Positions 53,744-64,000 of a stretch of 64,000 nt of DNA are shown piece by piece. The stretch comes from Stenotrophomonas mori (GTDB lineage: Bacteria > Pseudomonadota > Gammaproteobacteria > Xanthomonadales > Xanthomonadaceae), in the NCBI RefSeq assembly GCF_023556335.1, contig NZ_JAIKTS010000001.1:1178001-1242000 (forward strand), written 5' to 3'. The notes beneath the pieces were generated by a model, which searched no databases, had not been told where the DNA came from, and saw only the letters and a list, made by a program, of their open reading frames with translations. Every line of letters starts with the position of its first letter. Position 1 is the first letter of the stretch. Made by a program: the position numbers and the translations under genes.

Positions 53744-53772
53744 ATTGTAACGATCCGCGCCTGCCGCGACAA
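53744..53772 (-). promoter_or_regulatory. Putative promoter of rpsO
   Basis: Read leftward: TTGTCG, exactly 17 bp, TACAAT. It lies between truB and rpsO, about 115 bp before the rpsO start. Confidence 0.75.
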
Positions 53773-53808
53773 GGCACGCCCCGGCTTCCGGCCGGCGACC
53801 GGGGCGGT

Positions 53809-54720
53809 TCAGAGGTTGAAGCGACGCTGCGGCGCCAGTATTCCGGCGGCGTCCACCTGCCCCAGCCCCAGCACCCGGCCACCGTCGGCGAACACCGCCA
53901 CCAGGCCCTGCGGCCAGGAAGGCTCGCGCAGCCGCTGGCCCATGCAGAAGCGCTGCGCGCGACCCGGGTCCAGCACGACCCGGCCGAAATGGCTCAGCCC
54001 CGCCTCCAGCGGCAGCAGCCATTCCAGCAGGGCCGCATCATCCCCCCCCTCGGCCACGGCGCGCAGTTCGTCCAGGCCGATCATGCGCGGCGCCAGGAAC
54101 GGCTCCACCCACAGCCGGCGCAGCGCGGTGATGTGCGCACCGCAGCCCAGGCGCTCGCCCAGGTCGCGGGCGATGCTGCGGATATAGGTGCCCGAGCCGC
54201 AGGTCACGCGCAGCCGCAGCCGTTCCGGCTCCTGCGCCAGCACCTCGATGGATTGCACGTGCACGTCCCGCTCCGGCGCCTCGATGGCCTCGCCGCGGCG
54301 CGCCTTCACGTACAGCGGCTCGCCGCCCTGCTTCAGCGCCGAGTAGATCGGGGCACGCTGGCGGATGTGGCCGGTCAGCGGCGCCAGCGCCTGCTGCAGC
54401 GCCTGCGCATCGATGGCCGGCACCGGGCGCTGCAGCAGCACCGCACCGTCGGCATCGTCGGTGTCGGTGGTCGCTCCCAGCGCAATGTCGGCGTCATAGG
54501 CCTTGGCCGAGCCCAGCAGCAGCCCGGCGATCTTGGTGGCCTCGCCGAAGCACAGCGGCAGCAGGCCGGTGGCCAGTGGATCCAGGCTGCCGGTATGGCC
54601 CCCCTTCTCCGCCCTGAACAGGCGCCGCGCCACCTGCAGCGCGGTGTTGGAACTCATGCCGGCCGGCTTGTCGAGCAGGACGATGCCGTCCAGGCGGCGG
54701 AATTGGATACGGGGACGCAT
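53809..54720 (-). CDS. truB: tRNA pseudouridine(55) synthase TruB
   Basis: This 303-residue enzyme makes pseudouridine 55 in the T loop of tRNAs. Motifs: [20 protein letters not shown], then [22 protein letters not shown] with the catalytic Asp, [42 protein letters not shown] (in parts) and [20 protein letters not shown]-like domain ends the protein ([18 protein letters not shown]). The ATG at 54720 gives the standard start. It lies 103 bp after rbfA in the operon order rbfA-truB-rpsO-pnp. Confidence 0.96.
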   Translation of the reverse strand: MRPRIQFRRLDGIVLLDKPAGMSSNTALQVARRLFRAEKGGHTGSLDPLATGLLPLCFGEATKIAGLLLGSAKAYDADIALGATTDTDDADGAVLLQRPVPAIDAQALQQALAPLTGHIRQRAPIYSALKQGGEPLYVKARRGEAIEAPERDVHVQSIEVLAQEPERLRLRVTCGSGTYIRSIARDLGERLGCGAHITALRRLWVEPFLAPRMIGLDELRAVAEGGDDAALLEWLLPLEAGLSHFGRVVLDPGRAQRFCMGQRLREPSWPQGLVAVFADGGRVLGLGQVDAAGILAPQRRFNL

Positions 54721-54823
54721 GGGAGCCCTTGTCGGGCCGGCCACGGCGGAGCACCGCCGCGGCCGGGGAATCGCGGGAAGACCGCTCGAATACCAGAACA
54801 GCCCTCTCGGGCTGCCTCGGGCC

Positions 54824-55201
54824 TTACTCGTCGTCGGCGTCGGGCTGCCCCGCCTGCGTATCGGGCAGGTCGCGCAGCAGGTTGTCGATACGCTCGCCGC
54901 GGTCCACCGAATCGTCGTAGTGGAAATGCAGCTCCGGCACATGCCGCAGCTTCATCGCCCGCGCCAGGCCGGTGCGCAGCTCGCTGGCCAGCGCCCGCAG
55001 GCCCTTGACCGCCTCGTCGGAGCGCTCGGGCATCAGGGCGGTGACGAACACCTTGGCATGGGCCATGTCGCGGGTGACCTCCACGTCCGAAACGCTGACC
55101 GAGGGCAGCCCGTGCTCGCGCACGGCAGCATGCACCAGGGTGCCCAGATCGCGGCGGATCTGCGCGGAAACACGGTCGGTACGGTGGAAGGTCTTGGGCA
55201 C
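54824..55201 (-). CDS. rbfA: 30S ribosome-binding factor RbfA
   Basis: This 125-residue protein has a KH-like fold: [42 protein letters not shown] (in parts) and [24 protein letters not shown], the RbfA signature. It helps mature the 16S rRNA 5' end and is needed at low temperature. It starts with GTG at 55201. It lies between infB and truB, as in most gammaproteobacteria. Confidence 0.95.
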   Translation of the reverse strand: MPKTFHRTDRVSAQIRRDLGTLVHAAVREHGLPSVSVSDVEVTRDMAHAKVFVTALMPERSDEAVKGLRALASELRTGLARAMKLRHVPELHFHYDDSVDRGERIDNLLRDLPDTQAGQPDADDE

Positions 55202-55277
55202 GGGGTCTCGCTCGTCTGGTTGCTGCGGTGGAAAACGCGGCCGGCCCGCGTGGTGCGGGCCGGCCGGCAGTACGGTG

Positions 55278-57884
<2,607 letters not shown>

Positions 57885-57979
57885 TCGGATCCTATGATCT
57901 TGTTGGCGCCCCCTCGACACGGACGAAGGCAGCGCGGAGTCTACGCCCTGAACGGCTCAGGGCACTGTTCATCGCTGGC

Positions 57980-59491
57980 TCATTCGCCGCGCTCCAGACG
58001 GGCGATCTCCTCGGCGCGGGCGGCCAGGACCAGCGCCGCGGCGCGCTCCAGGTCCATGCCTTCGATGCCGAACTCCAGGATCTCGTCGGCAGCCAGGTCC
58101 GACAGATCCTCACTGGTGCGCACGCCGTTGCCGGCCAGCGCATAGGCCGTGGCCTCGTCCATGCCCGGCAACGCCAGCAGGTCTTCGGCCGGCACGCCGT
58201 CGCCGGCGCCCTCTTCCACCGCCAGCGCTTCGTTGAGCAGGGCGTCGCGGGCACGGGCACGCAGTTCCTCGACGATGTCCTCGTCGAAGCCCTCCACCGC
58301 CAGCAGCTCGCCGATCGGCACGTAGGCGATCTCCTCGACGCTGCTGAAGCCCTCGCTGACCAGGATGCCGGCGATCTCCTCGTCCACTTCCAGCTTGTCC
58401 ATGAACAGCTGGCGGGCGACGGCCTGTTCGGCCTCGGACTTGGCGGTGACCTGGTCCTGGGTCATCACGTTGAGCTGCCAGCCGGTCAGGCGGCTGGCCA
58501 GGCGCACATTCTGGCCGCCCTTGCCGATGGCCTGCGCCAGCCGTTCCTCGGCCACGGCCAGGTCCATCGAATGCTTGTCCTCGTCGACGATGATCGACTG
58601 GACCTCGGCCGGCGCCATCGCGTTGATGACGAAGTTGGCCGGGTTCTCGTTCCACAGCACGATGTCCACGCGCTCGCCGTTGAGCTCGTTGCTCACCGCC
58701 TGCACGCGCGAACCGCGCATGCCGATGCAGGCGCCGATCGGATCGGTGCGGCTGTCGTGGGCCAGCACCGCGATCTTGGCGCGGTCCCCCGGGTCGCGGG
58801 CGCAGGCCTTGATCTCGACCAGGCCCTGGCCGACTTCCGGCACTTCCAGCTTGAACAGCTCGATCATGAACTCCGGCGCGGCGCGGCTGATGAACAGCTG
58901 CGGGCCACGCGGCTCCGAACGCACCTCGGCCAGGTAGCCGCGCACGCGGTCGCCGGCGCGCAGCACGTCGCGCGGGATGCCCTTGTCCTTGGGAATGAAG
59001 GCCTCGGCGTTGCCGCCCAGGTCGACATAGATGTTGCCGCGCTCGGCGCGCTTGACCACGCCGGTCACCAGTTCGCCGACGCGGTCCTTCCATGCGTCCA
59101 CGACCTGCTGGCGCTCGGCCTCGCGTACGCGCTGCACGATCACCTGCTTGGCCGCCTGTGCGGCGATGCGGCCGAAGTCGGGATTCTCGATCTGCTCTTC
59201 GATGTAGTCGCCGACCTCGACGCCGTCGGCCTCGTCGACCGCGTCCATCAGGCGGATCTGGCGGTCCGGGGATTCCATCACCACGTCGTCGGCCACCACT
59301 TCCCAGCGGCGGAACGTTTCGTAGCTGCCGTCGCGCTGGTCGATGGACACGCGTGCCAGGACGTCCTGGTCCGCATAGCGCTTTTTCGCCGCCGAGGCGA
59401 GCGCGGCCTCGATCGCGTCGAAGATCACTTCGCGCGGCACGCCTTTCTCATTGGCGACCGCGTCGACTACCAGCAGAAGTTCCTTGCTCAT
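57980..59491 (-). CDS. nusA: Transcription termination/antitermination factor NusA
   Basis: This 503-residue protein has an N-terminal RNA-polymerase-binding domain (MSKELLLVVDAVANEKGVP) and an S1 domain (VGELVTGVVKRAERGNIYVDLGGNAEAFIP, in parts). Two KH domains follow (IGACIGMRGSRVQAVSNEL, then LAQAIGKGGQNVRLASRLTG). Two acidic C-terminal helix-hairpin-helix repeats lie at about 370-490. It controls pausing, termination and coupling of transcription with translation. It starts 4 bp after the rimP stop, the classic rimP-nusA-infB order. Confidence 0.98.
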   Translation of the reverse strand: MSKELLLVVDAVANEKGVPREVIFDAIEAALASAAKKRYADQDVLARVSIDQRDGSYETFRRWEVVADDVVMESPDRQIRLMDAVDEADGVEVGDYIEEQIENPDFGRIAAQAAKQVIVQRVREAERQQVVDAWKDRVGELVTGVVKRAERGNIYVDLGGNAEAFIPKDKGIPRDVLRAGDRVRGYLAEVRSEPRGPQLFISRAAPEFMIELFKLEVPEVGQGLVEIKACARDPGDRAKIAVLAHDSRTDPIGACIGMRGSRVQAVSNELNGERVDIVLWNENPANFVINAMAPAEVQSIIVDEDKHSMDLAVAEERLAQAIGKGGQNVRLASRLTGWQLNVMTQDQVTAKSEAEQAVARQLFMDKLEVDEEIAGILVSEGFSSVEEIAYVPIGELLAVEGFDEDIVEELRARARDALLNEALAVEEGAGDGVPAEDLLALPGMDEATAYALAGNGVRTSEDLSDLAADEILEFGIEGMDLERAAALVLAARAEEIARLERGE

Positions 59492-59495
59492 CGGC

Positions 59496-60089
59496 TTACT
59501 CCGCGCGCGGCTTGCCGGCCGCGGTTTCGTTATTGGATTTGTTCTTGTCGCCCGCACGCCCCTGCTTGGGGGCCGGACCGGTCGGTTTGGTCGGAGCCAG
59601 GCCGAGCGCGGCCCAGTCCGGAATGATGCGCGCCTTGTCGATGTTGTCGAAGGCGGCCACGAACGGCCTGCCATCGACAGTGAAGGTCACGGTGCCCGCC
59701 CCGGCGTCCACCGCGGCGATCTCGCCCTGCAGGCGACGACGGTTTTCCTGCGGCAGCTTCAGGCCGACCTTGGCGGATTCGCCCAGGTGGCGCTCGAACT
59801 GCGCCAGCGTGAACAGCGGGCGGTCCACGCCCGGCGAGGACACTTCCAGCGTGTAGTTGCCGCTGATCGGATCCTCGACGTCCAGCTGCGCCGACACTTC
59901 GCGGCTCACCCGCTCGCAGTCGTCGATGTTGACCACGCGCTCGGGCTGTTCGTCCAGCGGCACGTCGATGTACAGGCGCAGCGTCGCGCCTCCTGGCGCC
60001 GGCAGGTATTCCGCGCCCAGCAGCTCCAGGCCCAGCGCTTGCACGGTGGGGCCCAGCAGATTCGCGATTTCGGTAGCCTTGCCGCTCAC
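59496..60089 (-). CDS. rimP: Ribosome maturation factor RimP
   Basis: This 197-residue protein matches Rim[24 protein letters not shown] (in parts), [41 protein letters not shown] (in parts), then an SH3-like C-terminal domain ([17 protein letters not shown]). It is needed for 30S maturation. It starts with GTG at 60089. The tail (about 165-197) is Lys/Asn/Gly-rich and variable. It is the first protein gene of the operon after tRNA-fMet. Confidence 0.95.
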   Translation of the reverse strand: MSGKATEIANLLGPTVQALGLELLGAEYLPAPGGATLRLYIDVPLDEQPERVVNIDDCERVSREVSAQLDVEDPISGNYTLEVSSPGVDRPLFTLAQFERHLGESAKVGLKLPQENRRRLQGEIAAVDAGAGTVTFTVDGRPFVAAFDNIDKARIIPDWAALGLAPTKPTGPAPKQGRAGDKNKSNNETAAGKPRAE

Positions 60090-60154
60090 AGCCTGCCTTG
60101 TTTCGGTAAATGGAGGACGGGGGAACCCCGTCGGAATTTCGGTATGGCGGAAAC

Positions 60155-60181
60155 AGCAAAGGGCCCGACTGGGCCCTTTGT
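60155..60181 (-). terminator. Hairpin between tRNA-fMet and rimP
   Basis: Read leftward: AAAGGGCCC, loop AGTC, GGGCCCTTTGC. It is a T-poor hairpin that may release the tRNA and partly pass transcription into rimP. Confidence 0.65.
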
Positions 60182-60286
60182 CCGGTATGAATCCGCTGAC
60201 TGGATTCCGGTTGCAGGAACGGAAGCATGCGTTCCTGCGAGCCCAGACCCGGCCTTCGCCGACATGAAGTCGTTGAAGGCTGGAAC

Positions 60287-60363
60287 TGGTAGCGGGGGCA
60301 GGATTTGAACCTGCGACCTTCGGGTTATGAGCCCGACGAGCTGCCAGACTGCTCCACCCCGCA
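60287..60363 (-). tRNA. metY: Initiator tRNA-Met (CAT)
   Basis: 77 nt. The anticodon stem has the three G:C pairs (TCGGG-CTCATAA-CCCGA) typical of initiator tRNA, and CCA is encoded. The 1-72 position is T opposite T, so it is unpaired, as initiators require, but not the C-A seen in E. coli. Its place upstream of rimP-nusA matches the metY operon. Confidence 0.92.
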
Positions 60364-60374
60364 GCAGAAGCGGA

Positions 60375-60403
60375 ATTATGAAGTAACTGGACCGATAATG
60401 CAA
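60375..60403 (-). promoter_or_regulatory. Putative promoter of the tRNA-fMet/rimP operon
   Basis: Read leftward: TTGCAT, 17-bp spacer, CATAAT. It ends 12 bp before the tRNA 5' end. Confidence 0.75.
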
Positions 60404-60574
60404 GCCTGTTTCACTTCATTGTTTGCCCCGTCGGTATCGGCGATGCCGACGAAGGCCCGGAACATTCCCATTCCAGCTGGACCACTTTTCCGGCCCTGCG
60501 CTGCCGGAAGAACCGGCGGCGCCATCAACTCAGGGCGCGCATATTACACGAAACGCGCCGCTTTGTATCTACCC

Positions 60575-62038
60575 TCAGGACAAATGCGCGAATGCGGTGC
60601 GCATCCAGTCCAGCAGCGGGCCGAGCAGCAGCGGCAGCAGCAGCAGCGCCACGCAGTTCAGGCTCAGCACGGCCCCCAGGACACGGTCGTTGTTGCGCGG
60701 CAGCGGCTCGCCCACCGGCTCGTCGAAGTACATGACCTTGACCACCCGCAGGTAATAGAAGCAGCCGACCACCGCGGTGACCACGCCCAGGATCACCAGC
60801 CACAGCAGGCCGCCGTCGACCGCGGCGCCCAGCACCGCCAGCTTGGCCCAGAAGCCCAGGAACGGGGGAATGCCCGCCAGCGAGAACATCACGCACAGCA
60901 TCAGTCCGGCCATCCACGGATTACGCGCGTTCAGGCCCTTGAAGTCGTCGATGCTCTCGGCCTCGAAGCCGGCGCGCGACAGCGCGATGATCACGCCGAA
61001 CGCGGCGGTGGACATGACCGCATAGGAGATGGCGTAGAACATCGCCGCCGAGTAGCCCCCTGCACCGCCACCGGCCACGCCCATCAGCAGGAAGCCGATG
61101 TGCGAGACCGTCGAGTAGGCCAGCATGCGCTTGAGGTTGGTCTGGGCGATGGCCATCAGGTTGCCGACCACCAGCGACAGCGCCGCCAGCCCGGCCAGGA
61201 CGTACTGCAGCTCCGTCGACAGCGGCCCCACGCCGGCCTCCAGCAGCCGGTAGGCCATCCCGAACGCGGCCAGCTTGGGTGCCGAGCTGATGAACAGCGC
61301 GACCGGCGCCGTGGCGCCCTGGTAGACGTCGGGCAGCCACATGTGGAACGGCGCCGCGCCCAGCTTGAAGGCGATGCCGGCGACCATGAACACGGCGCCG
61401 GTGAGCAGCAGCAGGCGCTCGTCCGAATGCGCGGTGGCGTCGTGGATCACGTCCAGGTGCAGCGAGCCGGTGGCACCGTACACCAGCGACATGCCGTACA
61501 GCAGCAGTCCGGACGCCAGCGAGCCGAGCACGATGTACTTCATGCCCGCCTCGGTGGCCAGCTTGCTCTCGCGATGGCTGGCCACCAGCGCGTAGGAACA
61601 CAGCGCCAGCAGCTCCAGGCCCAGGTAGGTCACCAACAGGCTGCCGGCGGACACCAGCAGCATCATGCCGGAGGTCGCAAACAGCACCAGCACCGCGATC
61701 TCGCCCTGGTACAGGTCGCGCTCGCGCAGGTAGCTCCACCCATAGACCAGGGTGATCCCGCTGACCAGCACCACCACCGTCTTCATGACGTCGGCGGCGT
61801 TGTCGCGGATGAACATGCCGTGGAACACCTCGCCCTGCCCGCCCACGCCGCCCAGCAGCAGCACGAAGGCGACGGCGAGGATGGCGACCGACAGGAAATG
61901 GGTCCAGACCTTGTGGCGGCTGCTGATGAACAGGTCGAGGATCAGCAGGGCGAAGGCGCCACCGATCACCACCAGTTCGGGCAGCAGGGGCGGAAGGTCG
62001 GCGGCGGTCAACGGCAGTAGCGTCGGCGTTGTCATCAT
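60575..62038 (-). CDS. nuoN: NADH-quinone oxidoreductase subunit N
   Basis: This protein of about 487 residues is one of the antiporter-like membrane subunits of respiratory complex I. Fourteen hydrophobic segments can be traced, starting LLPELVVIGGAFALLILDL. SSGMMLLVSAGSLLVTYLGLELL (in parts) has the conserved Glu. FKLGAAPFHMWLPDVYQGA has the conserved Lys and Trp of the proton path, and KRMLAYSTVSHIGFLLMGVA comes later. Start candidates TTG, ATG and ATG are consecutive at 62041-62033; I give the first ATG. It is the last gene of the nuo operon, 34 bp after nuoM. Confidence 0.96.
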   Translation of the reverse strand: MMTTPTLLPLTAADLPPLLPELVVIGGAFALLILDLFISSRHKVWTHFLSVAILAVAFVLLLGGVGGQGEVFHGMFIRDNAADVMKTVVVLVSGITLVYGWSYLRERDLYQGEIAVLVLFATSGMMLLVSAGSLLVTYLGLELLALCSYALVASHRESKLATEAGMKYIVLGSLASGLLLYGMSLVYGATGSLHLDVIHDATAHSDERLLLLTGAVFMVAGIAFKLGAAPFHMWLPDVYQGATAPVALFISSAPKLAAFGMAYRLLEAGVGPLSTELQYVLAGLAALSLVVGNLMAIAQTNLKRMLAYSTVSHIGFLLMGVAGGGAGGYSAAMFYAISYAVMSTAAFGVIIALSRAGFEAESIDDFKGLNARNPWMAGLMLCVMFSLAGIPPFLGFWAKLAVLGAAVDGGLLWLVILGVVTAVVGCFYYLRVVKVMYFDEPVGEPLPRNNDRVLGAVLSLNCVALLLLPLLLGPLLDWMRTAFAHLS

Positions 62039-62072
62039 CAAATCCTGGAATCAATACTCTCGACGGAGCCGC

Positions 62073-63584
62073 TTACAGCAGCTTGCTCGAGGCGATCTGC
62101 ATCGCCAGCTTGGCGATGGAGGGCTCCATCAGCTCGGTCAGCGGGCGCGGGTACACACCCAGTGCCAGCGTACCGACGGCGAACACGCCCAGCACCAGCC
62201 ATTCACGCCCGTTGATGTCCTTCATCTCGGCCACGTGGGCGTTGCCGACCTCACCGAAGAACACCCGCTTGTACAGCCACAACGAATAGGCCGCACCGAT
62301 GATCAGCGTGGTCGCGGCGGCCAGGGCCACCAGCGGCTCCCACTGGAAGCTGGACAGCACGACCATGAACTCGCCGACGAAACCGCTGGTGCCCGGCAGG
62401 CCCGAGTTGGCCATGAAGAACAGCAGCGCGAAGGCGGCGAACCAGGGCATCACGTTGGCCACGCCGCCATAGTCGGCGATGCGGCGGGTATGCAGGCGGT
62501 CGTAGAGCACGCCGATACACGAGAACATCGCGCCGGACACGAAGCCGTGCGAGACCATCTGCACCATCGCACCCTGCAGGCCCAGGCGCGCGGCGTCGGG
62601 GTTGCCGGCCTCGCGCACCAGCCACAGGGCGACGAAGGTGCCCAGGGTGACGAAGCCCATGTGCGCGATCGACGAGTAGGCCACCAGCTTCTTCATGTCG
62701 TCCTGCACCAGGGCGACCAGGCCGACGTAGACCACCGCGACCAGCGACAGCGCGATCACCAGCCAGGCCCATTCGTGGCTGGCGTCCGGAACGATCGGCA
62801 GGTTGAAGCGCAGGAAGCCGTAGCCGCCGATCTTCAGCGCGATCGCGGCCAGGATCACCGACCCGGCGGTCGGCGCCTCCACGTGGGCGTCCGGCAGCCA
62901 GGTGTGCACCGGGAACATCGGCACCTTGACCGCGAACGCGATCAGGAACGCGAAGAAGACCCAGGTCTGCTCCTTGGCCGACAGCTGCAGCTGGTACAGG
63001 TCGGCCAGCTGGAAGCTGCCGCCCTTGAGGTACAGGTAGATCAGCGCCACCAGCATCAGCACCGAGCCGAGGAAGGTGTAGAGGAAGAACTTCAGCGCGG
63101 CATAGATGCGGCGCGGACCGCCCCAGACACCGATGATCAGGAACATCGGGATCAGCATGGCTTCGAAGAACACGTAGAACAGCATCGCGTCGGTGGCGGC
63201 GAAAATGCCCACCGTCACGCCTTCCAGGATCAGGAAGGCGGCCACGTACTGGTTCACGCGCTTGTCCACCACTCCCCAGGCCCCGATCAGGGCCAGCACG
63301 CCGACCAGGGTGGTCAGCAGCACCAGGGCGATGGCGATGCCGTCCACGGCCAGGTTGTAGCCGATGCCGTACGCCGGGATCCACGGATGCTGCTCGACGA
63401 ACTGCAGCACCTCCCCGGCGCCGCGGTCATAGCCGCTGAGCAGGCCGAGGCTCGCCAGGAAGGTGAGCAGCGCCACCGCCAGCGAGGCCCAGCGGGCGGT
63501 CTGTGCGTTGCGCACGGCAAGAATCACCGCACCGCCGAAGATCGGCAGCCAGATGAGGATACTGAGTAGAGGCCAGTTCGACAC
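62073..63584 (-). CDS. nuoM: NADH-quinone oxidoreductase subunit M
   Basis: This 503-residue membrane subunit of complex I contains FYVFFEAMLIPMFLIIGVWGG (in parts) with the conserved Glu, and KVPMFPVHTWLPDAHVEAPT with the conserved Lys and Trp. LKIGGYGFLRFNLPI and KKLVAYSSIAHMGFVTLG follow, all typical of NuoM. It starts with GTG at 63584 (MSNWPLLSILIWLPIFGGA), 20 bp after nuoL. It forms a proton-pumping module between NuoL and NuoN. Confidence 0.97.
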   Translation of the reverse strand: MSNWPLLSILIWLPIFGGAVILAVRNAQTARWASLAVALLTFLASLGLLSGYDRGAGEVLQFVEQHPWIPAYGIGYNLAVDGIAIALVLLTTLVGVLALIGAWGVVDKRVNQYVAAFLILEGVTVGIFAATDAMLFYVFFEAMLIPMFLIIGVWGGPRRIYAALKFFLYTFLGSVLMLVALIYLYLKGGSFQLADLYQLQLSAKEQTWVFFAFLIAFAVKVPMFPVHTWLPDAHVEAPTAGSVILAAIALKIGGYGFLRFNLPIVPDASHEWAWLVIALSLVAVVYVGLVALVQDDMKKLVAYSSIAHMGFVTLGTFVALWLVREAGNPDAARLGLQGAMVQMVSHGFVSGAMFSCIGVLYDRLHTRRIADYGGVANVMPWFAAFALLFFMANSGLPGTSGFVGEFMVVLSSFQWEPLVALAAATTLIIGAAYSLWLYKRVFFGEVGNAHVAEMKDINGREWLVLGVFAVGTLALGVYPRPLTELMEPSIAKLAMQIASSKLL

Positions 63585-63604
63585 GTCTTCTTATTCCGTA
63601 CAGG

Positions 63605-64000
63605 TCAACGCCAGAAATGCATCAGCAGGCCCAGCAGGGCAATCAGGCCGATGATCATCACGAAGGCGTAGTGGTAGAGGAAACCGGATTGGGTGCGGCG
63701 CAGCAGGTTGGCGGCCAGCTCGACCACGCGGGCCGCACCGTTCACCACCCCGTCCACGACATTGCTGTCCACGGCGCGCGCGGCCTTGCCGAGCTTGATG
63801 CCGCCGCCGGCGAACCCGTTGATCCACAACGTGTCGAAGCCGTACTTGTTCTCCAGCACCGACACCACCGGCGCCAGCGCCCTGCGCGACTTCCCGGGCA
63901 GGTCCGGCTTCCAGATGTAGAACACCCAGGCCAGCGCGAACCCGGCCACGGTCAGCCAGAACGCCGGCGCGGTCACGGCATGCAGCGCGAACTGCACGGC
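63605..64000 (-). CDS. nuoL: NADH-quinone oxidoreductase subunit L, C-terminal fragment
   Basis: Only the last 131 codons lie in the window; the gene continues past the right edge. The fragment includes FWLTVAGFALAWVFYIWKPDLP (in parts), a membrane segment, then LENKYGFDTLWINGFAGGG and the terminal helix FVMIIGLIALLGLLMHFWR. This is the typical NuoL end, where the lateral helix meets the last membrane helix. Its position just upstream of nuoM confirms the nuo operon order L-M-N. Confidence 0.93.
   Translation of the reverse strand, partial: AVQFALHAVTAPAFWLTVAGFALAWVFYIWKPDLPGKSRRALAPVVSVLENKYGFDTLWINGFAGGGIKLGKAARAVDSNVVDGVVNGAARVVELAANLLRRTQSGFLYHYAFVMIIGLIALLGLLMHFWR

Overview
The window is chromosomal DNA from a high-GC gammaproteobacterium. 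It fits the Xanthomonadaceae/Lysobacteraceae (Stenotrophomonas, Pseudoxanthomonas, Luteimonas or Lysobacter-like). The grounds are the gene order comEC-exbB-exbD-msbA-lpxK-kdsB, the FecI/FecR/TonB-receptor block, GTAG-headed palindromic repeats of the kind described in Stenotrophomonas, and the protein sequences. I cannot name the genus from sequence alone.

Layout. 1-9450 is housekeeping: amiC (partial), tsaE, nnrDE, an N-terminally truncated queG, xseA, four GTAG repeats, an M48 peptidase, an FGE-fold lipoprotein and rnd. A tRNA-Ala follows. 10321-21890 is a visibly more A/T-rich integrated element bounded by a 46-bp direct repeat of the 3' end of tRNA-Phe. From left to right it holds a ParDE-type toxin-antitoxin pair, a 758-residue protein with a nuclease-like motif, a control region with four copies of a TTTCTCATGAGAAA-type palindrome, a leftward mobilisation/secretion operon (helix-turn-helix protein, replication-type protein, MobC, relaxase, VirB5, membrane protein, EexN, VirB6), a frameshifted small gene and a frameshifted tyrosine integrase. 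It lacks VirB4, VirB8-11 and VirD4, so it looks like a mobilizable element that needs a helper.

22134-31742 holds a lipocalin, two secreted amidohydrolases, a FecR/FecI pair and a large STN-type TonB receptor, probably one scavenging unit, followed by a small lipoprotein. 31774-37677 holds an acyl-CoA dehydrogenase, an HNH nuclease, dxs, a GNAT acetyltransferase and a 72-residue peptide with six C-terminal cysteines. A tRNA cluster (Cys, Gly, Gly) leads into pgsA-uvrC-Trx/NHL-LMW-PTP-kdsB, then lpxK-msbA-exbD-exbB-comEC (envelope biogenesis and DNA uptake).

51114-60363 is the classic translation/RNA operon, all leftward: tRNA-fMet, rimP, nusA, infB, rbfA, truB, rpsO, pnp. The window ends in the respiratory complex I genes nuoN, nuoM and nuoL (partial).

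The most interesting region is the integrated element. It carries only those type IV secretion subunits that could plausibly remodel a helper machine (pilus-tip VirB5, inner-membrane VirB6, entry exclusion EexN), together with its own relaxase and an unassigned repeated operator. Several of its genes carry single-base lesions, which means either that it is decaying or that the assembly has indel errors.
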